Shown one piece after another: positions 35,441-46,100 of a stretch of DNA of 64,000 nt (position 1 is its first letter; every line of letters begins with the position of its first letter). The stretch covers positions 20,197,489 through 20,261,488 of the forward strand of contig NC_026655.2 in NCBI RefSeq assembly GCF_000004075.3, given 5' to 3'. The translations under genes were made by a program, and so were the position numbers. This stretch comes from Cucumis sativus (lineage: Eukaryota > Streptophyta > Magnoliopsida > Cucurbitales > Cucurbitaceae). Under the pieces are notes generated by a model. It had not been told where the DNA came from. It was given only the letters and a program-made list of their open reading frames with translations, and searched no databases.

Positions 35441-36399
35441 GTTAGCACACGACGTAAAGGTTTGATAAAAAGCACCGTATTTATGAGTTGTAATAAATTT
35501 TAAGGACAAATGATGTTTTACCAAACAATTAGGATAAAATTCTTGAAATGTTTACAAGGGTTTTGTCAAATCATAGGGAGTTTTAATAAGAAGATTATTT
35601 ATGTAGTTTTGATAAGGAGAGCTATGAAGAATAACTAAAAAGAAAAGACTTCAATGATATATGGCCAACGCACTTTGTTTTGAAAGTTTAAGGAGCTATT
35701 TGGGATGCTAAGTTGAGATAAATGTTTGAAGTTTATATGTTTGTGGAGTTCATATGTCAGGAGTATTTGGTGCAACTTTTTGAATTCTAAATAATCTATT
35801 TTCTTTTACCATTGTTTTGTTTTAAAAAAAGATTATTCAATAATTCTACCGATTTTTATTTGAATTAAAGATGAACACTATTTTTGCAAGAACTCAAATA
35901 AAATGTAAAAAAACAGACAAAAACTTTTAAATCCTTATTTTTCTTAAGGAACTCCATCTTTTGTTTTTGCTTGCATTCAATTTTTTGAAATTTGGAGGAT
36001 TGGGGAAGAAAGCGTATCTTCATTTTTACTGATTGGCCGCCAGATGTGACTATTGTTGCAGTTGATCGTTGGAGGTGGTCTTTGTTTTTCTTGATTGTCT
36101 AAGGTGGATGTCGTTGGTATTAATTCTTAGAGGTGGTTGTCATTGAAATTTATTTTTTGTAGGTGATGAAGTTTGAGAAATATTTACTATGTTGATCAAA
36201 TCACAACTTCCAATTTTCTTTAGAAGTATTTCAAGCGTATGTTTTCTGGGAGGAAAAATTGATATCATATTTGAAAATCTCTTCATTATAGTAAAAAGGA
36301 AAAGGTAAAACTTGTTGGTTCTACATTTGAAAAATCTGCATTAGCACATGGTTGAGACATTTATTGTCGAAATGGAGAAGTGAAAATCTTGCAGCACTC
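35441..36399. other. Intergenic region, no gene seen
   Basis: Downstream of PIG-X. AT-rich, with stops in all frames. No recognised element until the Gypsy gag remnant near 36400. Confidence 0.5.
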
Positions 36400-36690
36400 A
36401 TGGAATGAAATAAAGGTGCTAGTGAGAAGATGTTTTGTTCGCAAGTGTTTTCACAAATTTCAAGCTTCAAGGGAAGGGAGCAAAAGTGTAGAAACTGACT
36501 AGGTGTTGTTACTACTTGGGGAGGTTAGCATATGTGAGGGAGAGGAAGCTACCATTAACAGATTCTACAATGGACTTAATGAGCAAATTGTTGATATGCT
36601 TCCTGACTAAGAAGAAATTTGACCTTGTGAGGTCTTGGAAAAAATGGTGCACGTTACCATCAATGTAGAGAGGCTACTCTAATGGAAATT
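36400..36690 (+). mobile_element. Gypsy gag remnant
   Basis: With stops and frameshifts, one frame still reads like the retrotransposon gag domain of plant Gypsy elements. It begins WNEIKVLVRRCFV, continues HKFQASREGSKSVE, then EGEEATINRFYNGLNEQIVD, and ends near VHVTINVERLL. It is very decayed, and no LTR was recognised around it. Confidence 0.6.
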
Positions 36691-38040
36691 TTCATGGTAC
36701 ACTAAATCTAAGCTCAATTTTAATGCCACCACTAGTAAGGAGAAACATAATAATGTTGTGTCAATGCATGATTATAATGTTTTATTTAGTAAATCATTAG
36801 ATTGAAAGGACTCTTATGTCTGTAATTTTGACACTATACTTGAACCACTTATTACTAGAGAAGCATGTGGTAATGGTAGTGGAGTAGAGAAAGTAGATGG
36901 TAGTGACTTGAAACTGACATACTTTGTATTGACATTTCTAGTTCATTAGAGTTCAAAGTAACATTTGATTTGATTTTACATTTGTATCATTACTTTAAAG
37001 AGAAGAAAAACTTGTTGTGTGCTAGTTGGAAGAGTACAAAAGGCATGAGACTGAGATGAAAGCAATAGAAATAAACGAAGAAGAAAGAAAAGTGTGCAGA
37101 CATTGATGAGAGAAAAAAATGTGAGTTGGTAGATTCGTGAGAATGACAAAGGAGTTTGTTTTCATACAGGTGAACTTCCACCAAGTTTGCCTAGTTTTTT
37201 TTTTTAAGATTTTAAAGGACGTTAAAACTTTAATTATTAAGTGAAGCTCAATGATTGCGTCTACTTCTTTTATGGTCACAATTGGAATGAGAGTTGGACG
37301 AGTTACTATTTTTTCCAAAGAAATTCAAGGAATTGTGAAGCTAGCTTTGAGATCTCATGACTACTGTAACATCACGGACCAACCAAAATTTGAAATTTGG
37401 ATTTCCGACATTCTCTCTACGATCTAGCAACATTATTCTTACTTTTTTTAAAAGCTTATTAAAGTGGAAGTTGTCCCTACAAATCAATACGAGTCTTTTC
37501 AACATGTCTTGTCCTCATTCCTAAAAGACATAGAATTATTCCGAGCTAAGCAAGCTTAATTTTGAAGTTACTATGATTGAGCTACCGAAAAGAAAGGTGC
37601 ACCTTATTGGTATATGTATTAATTTTAAATTCTTTTCAAATCTTTTTTAACTTTGCTTTCAAGTCATTCTTATTCAGATATGATATCGATTCATTAATAT
37701 CCCTCTTAAACTCAAGGCGTTACAACTATAAAGTTGCTTTACAATGGAGACCATCCAATATGAGTTAAGAAATTGACACAATTTTCTTTCCATGACTTCA
37801 AGAGAAGAGTGCTTTGCAAGGCTATGATTTGAATTTGATGACGAATCCTTCAAAAAGGAGAGGATGATATATAAACCAACCAAACATCAAAATATTAGTT
37901 AGATTTTGTTTAATAATTTTGATGTAATTACAAGATCTTTCAATTTTATCATTTTTAATTATAACATAAGTAGAGTTAATTTAGTCTTTTTATGATGCAT
38001 TAAAGTTTGTTTGGGAGATTATTTAAGTCTTGTTATTAGG
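36691..38040. other. Intergenic region with possible retroelement debris
   Basis: No gene can be supported. The interval 37330-37880 is less random than its surroundings and may be the 3' part of the same decayed Gypsy element, but I could not identify a domain in it. Confidence 0.4.
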
Positions 38041-38190
38041 GTGTTTTGAATAATGGGATAAGTTTAAAAAAGAATTGGGAGAATGGGGTGAGTTAAAATA
38101 TGACAAAAAAAAAAAATCTCATTTACCTAAATATTTTAAAACTCACCCCATTTCCCATTTTTTAAAAATTACCCCATTATTGTTTTAATT
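38041..38190. repeat. Foldback/MITE-like inverted repeat
   Basis: Left arm about 38048-38100 (TTGAATAATGGGATAAG to GAATGGGGTGAGTTAAAATA) pairs with right arm about 38131-38181 (TATTTTAAAACTCACCCCAT to ATTACCCCATTATTG). The two are separated by a 30-base A-rich loop. The arms of roughly 50 bp are imperfect reverse complements. This would fold into a long hairpin and has the size of a small MITE. Confidence 0.8.
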
Positions 38191-40808
38191 AGATCATTAT
38201 GAATCAAATGTAGCATTTACGCTTCTTCAAGTTTAGCCAAGAGAGCTTCTTGAGTTTTGCCATCCATGTATTGAACTCCATGCCAAGAACATTCAAGTCG
38301 GATTGATTATCCTATCTTATTGGTGTGTAAATCTTGGGTAAGAAATTTGTTCTTCTCTAATATATTTGATCTTAAGACAATTCGTATCTAACTCAATCCT
38401 TAGGGTTGAAATCATATTGATTGAGATGTAGGGGTTCTCATCCCAAAAGGGTTTCTAATTTAGAGACGTTTCATCTATACATTCTCAAGAGTTTGGTGAA
38501 GAGAGTGTGTGACTCGCTAGCTTCATTATTCGACGTTAATTAAATAACTCAATTCCAATCATTTTAGTAATATTCACGATTAAAGTTTTCCAATTTATTG
38601 AGAAAGACTTCTATTTTTATAATTTAGTATTTCAAACATAGAATTTCTAACACACCAAATTAATTGTAGACTTCAGGAATCAAGGTAGCTCTACCAACAT
38701 TTTTGAAGGAGTAAGATATATATTTTTAAATATTACTTAACAAATTGATCTATTGATTTAAGACTAAAGGTTTAATTTGGATGATGACAAATTTTTATTT
38801 AAATCGATAAAATAGCAAAATAAAAAAATATGAAAAAAAGTTGGTGAAACAATATTTAAATATCATACCTAAGTGAAAAAATTGAATCCTAAATACAATT
38901 ATTCAATAAATCACAAATACCTTATAATTAAAATAAAACTCCCAACACACAATTAACACCTATCAAAATTCTAATTTTTCCCCGAAACTTGAAACTTAAA
39001 ACTTATCGCTATAAAAGCTTCACAAAATTTCTACAGTTGTTTCATATCTTCTTCAAATCATGCGCGTTCAGGCATTCAAACGTTGTCAATCTCTTCACAT
39101 CTTTCAAACCTTTCAAACACTTAAGGCATTTAAACATTGAGGGAAAGAGGGTCACCGAACAATACTTTCTTGAAACCCTTGAAACTCTTTAAAGGCGAAA
39201 ATATTTCCAGCTTTCCTATCTTATGCCTCCGTAGATTCCATCGATTAATACTCTTGAAACCCTTCGTCCCCTTCAAACCTTCAAATTCTTCCATCAATTG
39301 CAAAAACGATTGAGTCTTCATTCATTTAGCGCAAATCAAGTGATTTTCTTCTTTGCTGGCTATCTTTTCTTCAAATTAAACAATTTCAAATTCAGATGAG
39401 CTTGTTCGTTGACGCAAATGTTTGTTTTCGTAGTTACTATTCTTTTTGAGCTTTGATTCTTACGAAAATTCATTCTCTACCCCATTATACTTGTCATTGG
39501 TGGCATGTACAACAATATTAGCTGAAAATCGTTCATGCTTATCAAAGCATTAAGAGGATCTCTGAAATTTTGCCAAGAGTGAAAAAAGAGAAGGGGGAAG
39601 AAGAAATATTGTTCCAATCACTAAAGTTTGTCGACTCAATTTGTCATTTAGATCACTACCAATGAACTACATGTAATCTCTTATCAATTTTGTGCCACCA
39701 AAACCTCACTAAAAGATTCCACACAAATATAAACTTTAATTTCAAATTTTTGTTACAGATTCATACAGTTAGTTTCCCAACTTTTAAAATTTTTGGATTG
39801 AAGTTTAGGGTTTCAATTTCTATTATTTTAATGTAAAATTATCAATAGATCAATGAATTTTTTTCAAAAACATTAAATTTATAAACAATTTATTAAAAAT
39901 TAAACTAAAAATTGAGAGAGCGGCTAAAATATAAAATCCAAAGTTTTGGAATCTTTGAGATACTATTGAAAGTTTTTCGAGCCTCAAGGTTGATAGTTAT
40001 GATTTTTTTCGATTGTTAAAATTACTTTTTAACTTATATGTGATAAAATGTAAATTTAGTCAATACATTAGTAAAGTGTGAGTTTTCGACAAAAAAAAAA
40101 AAACTTAATTAATATATGAATGTATATTAGTAACTAGGAGATCGATGATTTGAAACTTTCTAATCACGTTGTTTTCAAAATGCATAAGTTCCTATAATAC
40201 TCATACTTCGTTTCGATTACTTATAGTAAAATGCATGGTTAGGGTATTGGAATCTAACTCATGGAAATTTACTATATTTCTAAATATATTCATAGTCATT
40301 CTTCAATATTTAATCATCCATAATAAGTTAATTGTAAAAGAAAAATGCTTAAAAAAGTGTTAGTCTCTAATGTTTAAGAAGTACTTTTAATTAAATCTTT
40401 TATATTTTAACAATTTTTAATTTAATTAAATCTTTTATATTTTAACAATTTTCAATTTATATCTTTTTAAGATTGGTGATTTGTTAAAATTGAGTTATGG
40501 TCAGTGATTAACTTACAGCATATAATGTTTAATGAATGGAGAGGGCAAAAAGGTCATTTAAGGAATTATAATAAGGCATAATGGATGTTGAAAAAGAAAT
40601 CAACATACTGGATAAGGTCAATAGACGAAAAAGTTATATATGATGAGGTGAAGAAAAAAGAAGAAAACCCGATGAAAATGGTATAGTACTATATGATTGA
40701 CAATGTTTGTTATAATTAGTAACTTTTAAGAATTGTGCATTCTAATTACAGAGTATTTGTGAACTCTGATTACATGAAAACAAATTTATTATCCAACTAC
40801 AAAAAGTA
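38191..40808. other. Intergenic region, no gene seen
   Basis: AT-rich. The part 39000-39320 is biased in composition, with many TTCAAACC-like words, and has no recognisable protein. A 35-bp direct duplication lies at 40389-40457. Nothing else is supported. Confidence 0.45.
40389..40457. repeat. 35-bp direct tandem duplication
   Basis: AATTAAATCTTTTATATTTT followed by AACAATTTT occurs at 40389 and again at 40424 with a single mismatch near the end. A small local duplication. Confidence 0.9.
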
Positions 40809-41157
40809 TTATCTTGACTCATACATGTGTCTGCTAAAATCACAAAACGTGTCGAAAATGTCTATCCCGATGTAGAAAGCCACGTTGGGGAGAGTGATGG
40901 CAATACTGTGTTGAAAGAGGCAAAAATCGACACACAAACAGGATGACGTCGACAATACCTTTTGTTTGACGCAGGCTTCGTCGATTGATATAATAAGTCG
41001 AAAAAAAGTCATGTCCGACATTCGGTAAATGCGTCAGCAATAGGGTATTGCTGATATCGACAATAGGCCACACTCAACGAGGAGCCAGAGGAGATTGGCC
41101 CGATGGGGCATCGGTATAGGCGCCCATTCCCGACGCCTTTGGTGCGTTAAACTTTTT
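40809..41157. other. GC-rich unclassified island, transposon-like
   Basis: Base composition jumps relative to the AT-rich surroundings, with many CG dinucleotides in words such as GTCGACAATA, CGATGTAG and CCCGACGCC. The edges are sharp, near 40809 and 41157. Short frames on the minus strand are not recognised. Subterminal CGACG-rich sequence is seen in some CACTA and other DNA transposons, so a non-autonomous element is possible, but this is only a guess. Confidence 0.35.
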
Positions 41158-41721
41158 TAATAATATTTTTAAATTTATTATTATTTAATGTTTTTGCTAT
41201 TGGGTTCGAATTGATTTTAATTCAATCAAACTTTAAAAATAATTAACGTAAAATTAATTCAAATATTAAAAAAAAAAAGTACATATTTATTGTATGAATA
41301 ATAAAAACTAAAATTATACAAATTAGTTCCTTTATATATTTAATGGTTAATAATGACGTTTCTTTTTAATTTATAATAACTTTGGTGATTTTATATTTAA
41401 CTAAATTAAAAAGGTTTTCAAAAACCCAAAAATTTTCATAGCTTATTTAAATCTCTCCTACGAAATATATAAACGTTCATCCTTGCATTTTTTTCTACAA
41501 GGAGTTGAGAGAGAGAAAGAAAATAAAATGTTAAATAAAAAGTTTAAAAAATGTTATAAAACCTTAGCTTATGTGAAAAGAACAAATCAAATAACATTTT
41601 GCTAATATTTTAGGCCAAATCATTAAATAATCCCTTTCAATTTTTTAAAAAGAAATTCCAATAAGATAAATCAATCCATTATAGTTGTAGTTTAATTTGG
41701 AGAAGAAACTGATATTATAGG

Positions 41722-41981
41722 AGTTTCGTGTGCATATAATAATAATTGGGCATGGTCAACATTACACACATTTTGGAACTTTTTGTTCATTAAATTATCA
41801 AAAGTTGGATGGTCAGTTCCTATAATTGATTGTCTTTGACTTCAACATTTCTATTCTAATAAAACCCCTTAAATTTAGTTTATTTAATTTCAAAAGTTTG
41901 AATTTTGTTTTATAATAATCTTTAATTATAAGTGTTTTATTAAAATCATAATGACTGAATTTTATTCATAAATTATGAAGA
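41722..41981 (-). repeat. Inverted duplication, copy B
   Basis: Reverse complement of 24348-24620 with about nine bases in ten identical by eye. It begins AGTTTCGTGTGCATATAATA on the plus strand. It lies about 1.1 kb upstream of the second LRR kinase start, so it could include promoter-proximal sequence once shared with another kinase copy; alternatively both copies are one transposon family. Confidence 0.85.
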
Positions 41982-42164
41982 AGAAAGGAAATAGATTGGG
42001 GAAGGAGAAGAAGAGGGGGTATCGTGGGTATGGAGAGAAAAAGATAATTTGGGGGAAAAAAAAGAAAGGAGGAAATAGATTTTTTTAAAAAAGAGAAAAA
42101 GTACATATTTAACCTTATTTTTTAGAATATTTTGGTAGGTTTTATTTTAAACTAAGTAAGATTC

Positions 42165-42360
42165 TTTTTCAGAGTTTTATTTTAACTTTTGAAAATTTAA
42201 AATTGTTTTCAACGGCTTTATTTTATCATTTGAAAAAAGATTTGTTTCTAGAGTTTTATTTTACGTTTGATAAAAAGGTTAGATCTTTGTTTAGAGTTTT
42301 ATTTAACGTTTGGAAAATGCATGATTTTTTTTTTAATGTTTTATTAAACTTTTTTTAAAA
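42165..42360. repeat. Degenerate tandem repeat of about 44 bp
   Basis: The word GAGTTTTATTTTA-ACNTTTGA-AAA recurs near 42172, 42210, 42258, 42293 and 42336, with variable T-rich spacers. This gives about four to five units of roughly 40-50 bp. Confidence 0.6.
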
Positions 42361-43104
42361 AATATTGAAGATTTTTTTAAAACCTTCATGACAAAAATTA
42401 TAGGTCTTTTAAAAAATATAGCAAAGCCAAAGATCAATTTCAAAAAAAAAAAAATTTGTTCAGAAACGAAAATTTTCCTAAAATTTACACATTCAAATAT
42501 TATTAACGAAGTTATTTTTTTCTTTTTCAAATTTTGTTAATGTTCATAAACCTCTCATAAATGTATATTTCTTTCCAAGATTATTTTTATCTTTCGATAA
42601 AAGGTATATGTTATTGGGAATTTTTTCTAACACCTTCGATCAAATAAGGTTTTTATTATTCTTTATAAAAAATATATACTCCTCAAATGTTTTTCCTAAA
42701 CCTCCGATGAATTTATATTTTTTCGACAGTCGAAATACGTCCACTTTCTTGTGGTGTGTTAATTAACTTATTTTTGGATTTTTTTCAATTATTTTTTAAA
42801 AAGTAAAAATAATGGAGAGCTCGGAAAAGGAATGCACTATTTTTATCTCTGCCTCTCTTTTTTCCAATAAAATATTAATCACATGACATCTCATGTTTTT
42901 GACTTTTTCTTTTAAAAAAATGAAAAACTTAGAAATAGTAATATGAACATAATATCAAATTTCAAAACATGGCCCTTCATATATCTTATACAACCACTTC
43001 AAATTATTTACTTATTAATTTGAGGCTAAACCACTTTAAGTTATATACCTCCCATTCAAACTCTAAATCTACGATAACTCATCAAATCAAACAAACTAAA
43101 TCAT

Positions 43105-46100
43105 ATGGAGATCAAAGCCAAATTCATTTCTCCTTCATCATTTTCATTCCCAATATCATTGATCCAAATCTTTGCAATAGGCAGCTGCCTAGTAATAATT
43201 ACATCCAAAGCTTATGCTAATTATCCAAACATCAATACAGACCAATCAGCCCTTGTTGCTCTAAAATCCCACATCACAAATGACCCATTTGGCATTACAA
43301 CAAACAATTGGTCAACAACAACCTCAGTTTGCAATTGGGTTGGCATAGAATGTGGTAGAAAACACAATAGAGTGACAATTTTGAATTTTTCTTTTATGGG
43401 TCTTACTGCTTCATTTCCTCCTGAACTGGGAGCTCTGTCTTTCCTCACTTACATTACCATAAAAAACAATAGCTTTCATGGTCCATTGCCTATTGAGATA
43501 CTCAATTTGCCTCGCTTGAAAGTGTTTGATATTGGAAATAATGAGTTTAGTGGAGAAATTCCGGCGTGGTTGGGGAAACTGCCTAGAATAGAAAGATTGT
43601 TGCTTTATGGTAATCGTTTCTATGATTCCATTCCTGTATCCATTTTCAACTTGACTTCTCTACTCACCCTTAGCCTTCAAAATAATCAGCTTTCGGGTAA
43701 GTTCCCAAGTTCTTCTCGGTTCCACGAGTTCTCTAAAAAGTGTGTTATTTTCAAAAGTTGAAAACAAAAAATGGTAATTTTGGACAATTTTCTTGCAAAC
43801 AACTATGTTAAATCTTTAGTATATTTAAACAACCCTACGTATAACGTGTTAGAAGAGTTCAAAATGATTAACATTTTTATTTAACAGGAGGAATACCAAG
43901 AGAAGTTGGAAACATGACTATACTTGAAGATTTATTTCTTGATGGGAATCAGCTCACAGGTATTATCTTAGATTAGTTTAGGAGAGGATCAACTCATGTG
44001 GAAAACAATTAATTAATCACGCATTATTAAATAATCTAAATGAATAGTTAATTTGGATTTTTGGATCGTCAGAAATCCCATCGGAGATCGGAAAACTTGG
44101 AAGATTGAAGAGATTGAACTTGGAGAGTAATTTAATCTCAGGCCCAGTTCCAGGGGGGATCTTCAACCTTTCGTCTCTCATCGCATTGGATCTAACAAGA
44201 AATAACTTCACCGGGGGGTTACCGGACGACATTTGTGAAAATCTTCCGGCGTTGAAAGGCTTGTATTTGTCCGTTAACCACCTCTCCGGCAGACTTCCGT
44301 CGACGCTGTGGCGGTGTGAAAACATTGTGGATGTAGGAATGGCAGACAATGAGTTTACAGGAAGTATACCCACAAATTTTGGGAACTTGACTTGGGCGAA
44401 GCAGATCGTACTCTGGGGTAACTATTTGTCAGGTACCATTCCAATCAAAGCTTGCAAGTATATGGATTACATTCAACGCATATATAACAATATTTCATGT
44501 ACTAAATATTTTTAAAATTGCAAATACCTCAATTTTGCATGTGATGGACCATCTAAGAGCCTATGATAGTCTATCGCTAGACTTTTGGCTAAATTTTTCA
44601 AAAATGTTATTTCACATTTGTTATTACCCTCATTTCAAACCCCCACCACCACAACACAAATTATGATTAAGGAAGGAAGGGGCGTTCAAAAAATAATTGA
44701 TCACCCAAAAACAAGGATTTGGTTATCCACCTATTTGATGGTTTGAGAGTTTGTTCCTGAGTTTATCTAAATAACTCAAATCAATTCAACTTAAATTTTT
44801 TACTAATTTAAAATAATATCATAACTTCTTTTAAATATAAAAAAATAAGTAAATTATTGCAAAAGAAAAAAAATTACTTTTGGAGTATTTGTGACAAGTA
44901 TAAAATAGTAACCAAAAGCTAAAGTGAATTTATCTCAATAATAACAAAATTAATTTTTAAGTATTTTTTTAGTATAACATTCGTGGAGATGAGGATCGAA
45001 CTTTCCAGTTCTAAGATAAAAGATCATGTCAATTACTTGTTTTCGCAAGTAATTTTAATTTAATCATTACATATATTAGTCTTAGTTAAAAAATTTAGTT
45101 AGCTTCTTAGAGAAAACGTGCTTTTGGTATTTAAACTTTGAAATTTATATATATCTAGTTTCTAAAATTTCAAATGAGACATTCCAGTCCCTCAAGCTTA
45201 TAAAATAATGCTAAAGGGTCTAATTTAGTTTAAGAAAAATATATACAGATCATTATCTACTAATTTGGATCAACTGACACCTTATGAGATTTTCTGGAAG
45301 CAAAAGTCATGCCAAGTGTCTTTAAAACAAATTCTTTTGTTAAGTATAGTAATCTGTAGAAATGAACTAAAATCAGCCTACAAATACCAAAGTGAACATG
45401 TAGATGTATATAAAGTATTTAAACCTAAACAGGTTAATTAATAATAATAAGACGTTTGGTTTGATTCCATTGTGTATGAGGTTATAAGAATTTGAAGTTC
45501 ACATTTGAGACATAACTTTTTTATTTCAAACTATGACTAGAACAAGTCATTCTAAGATTATAAATATAATATAGTAGCAAAAAGATAAAGAATAATTGAT
45601 ATGTATTTATTCTAACGTACAAGATTCAAGGTTGTCTCTATAATTGACATATGTTTTTATGTAACAAATGCTACAATATAATAGTGTAATGAAACAAGCA
45701 AATAATATTTGTTTGAATGCATGCAACAGGTGAAATTCCTAAGGAGTTTGGTAATCTTCCAAACCTAGAGACATTGGTGCTGCAAGAGAATCTTTTGAAT
45801 GGCACAATACCATCAACAATCTTCAACCTTACAAAACTAAGAATTATGTCACTATTTCGAAACCAACTTTCTGGAACTCTCCCACCAAATCTTGGCACTA
45901 ACCTTCCAAATCTTGTCATGCTCTTTCTTGGTGAAAACGAACTCACAGGATCCATTCCTGAATCCATCTCCAATGCTTCCATGCTTTCAAAATTTGATCT
46001 TTCACAAAACCTCTTTTCTGGACCCATTTCCCCTGCTCTTGGCAACTGTCCAAGCCTCCAATGGCTCAATTTGATGAACAACAACTTTTCCACTGAAGAA

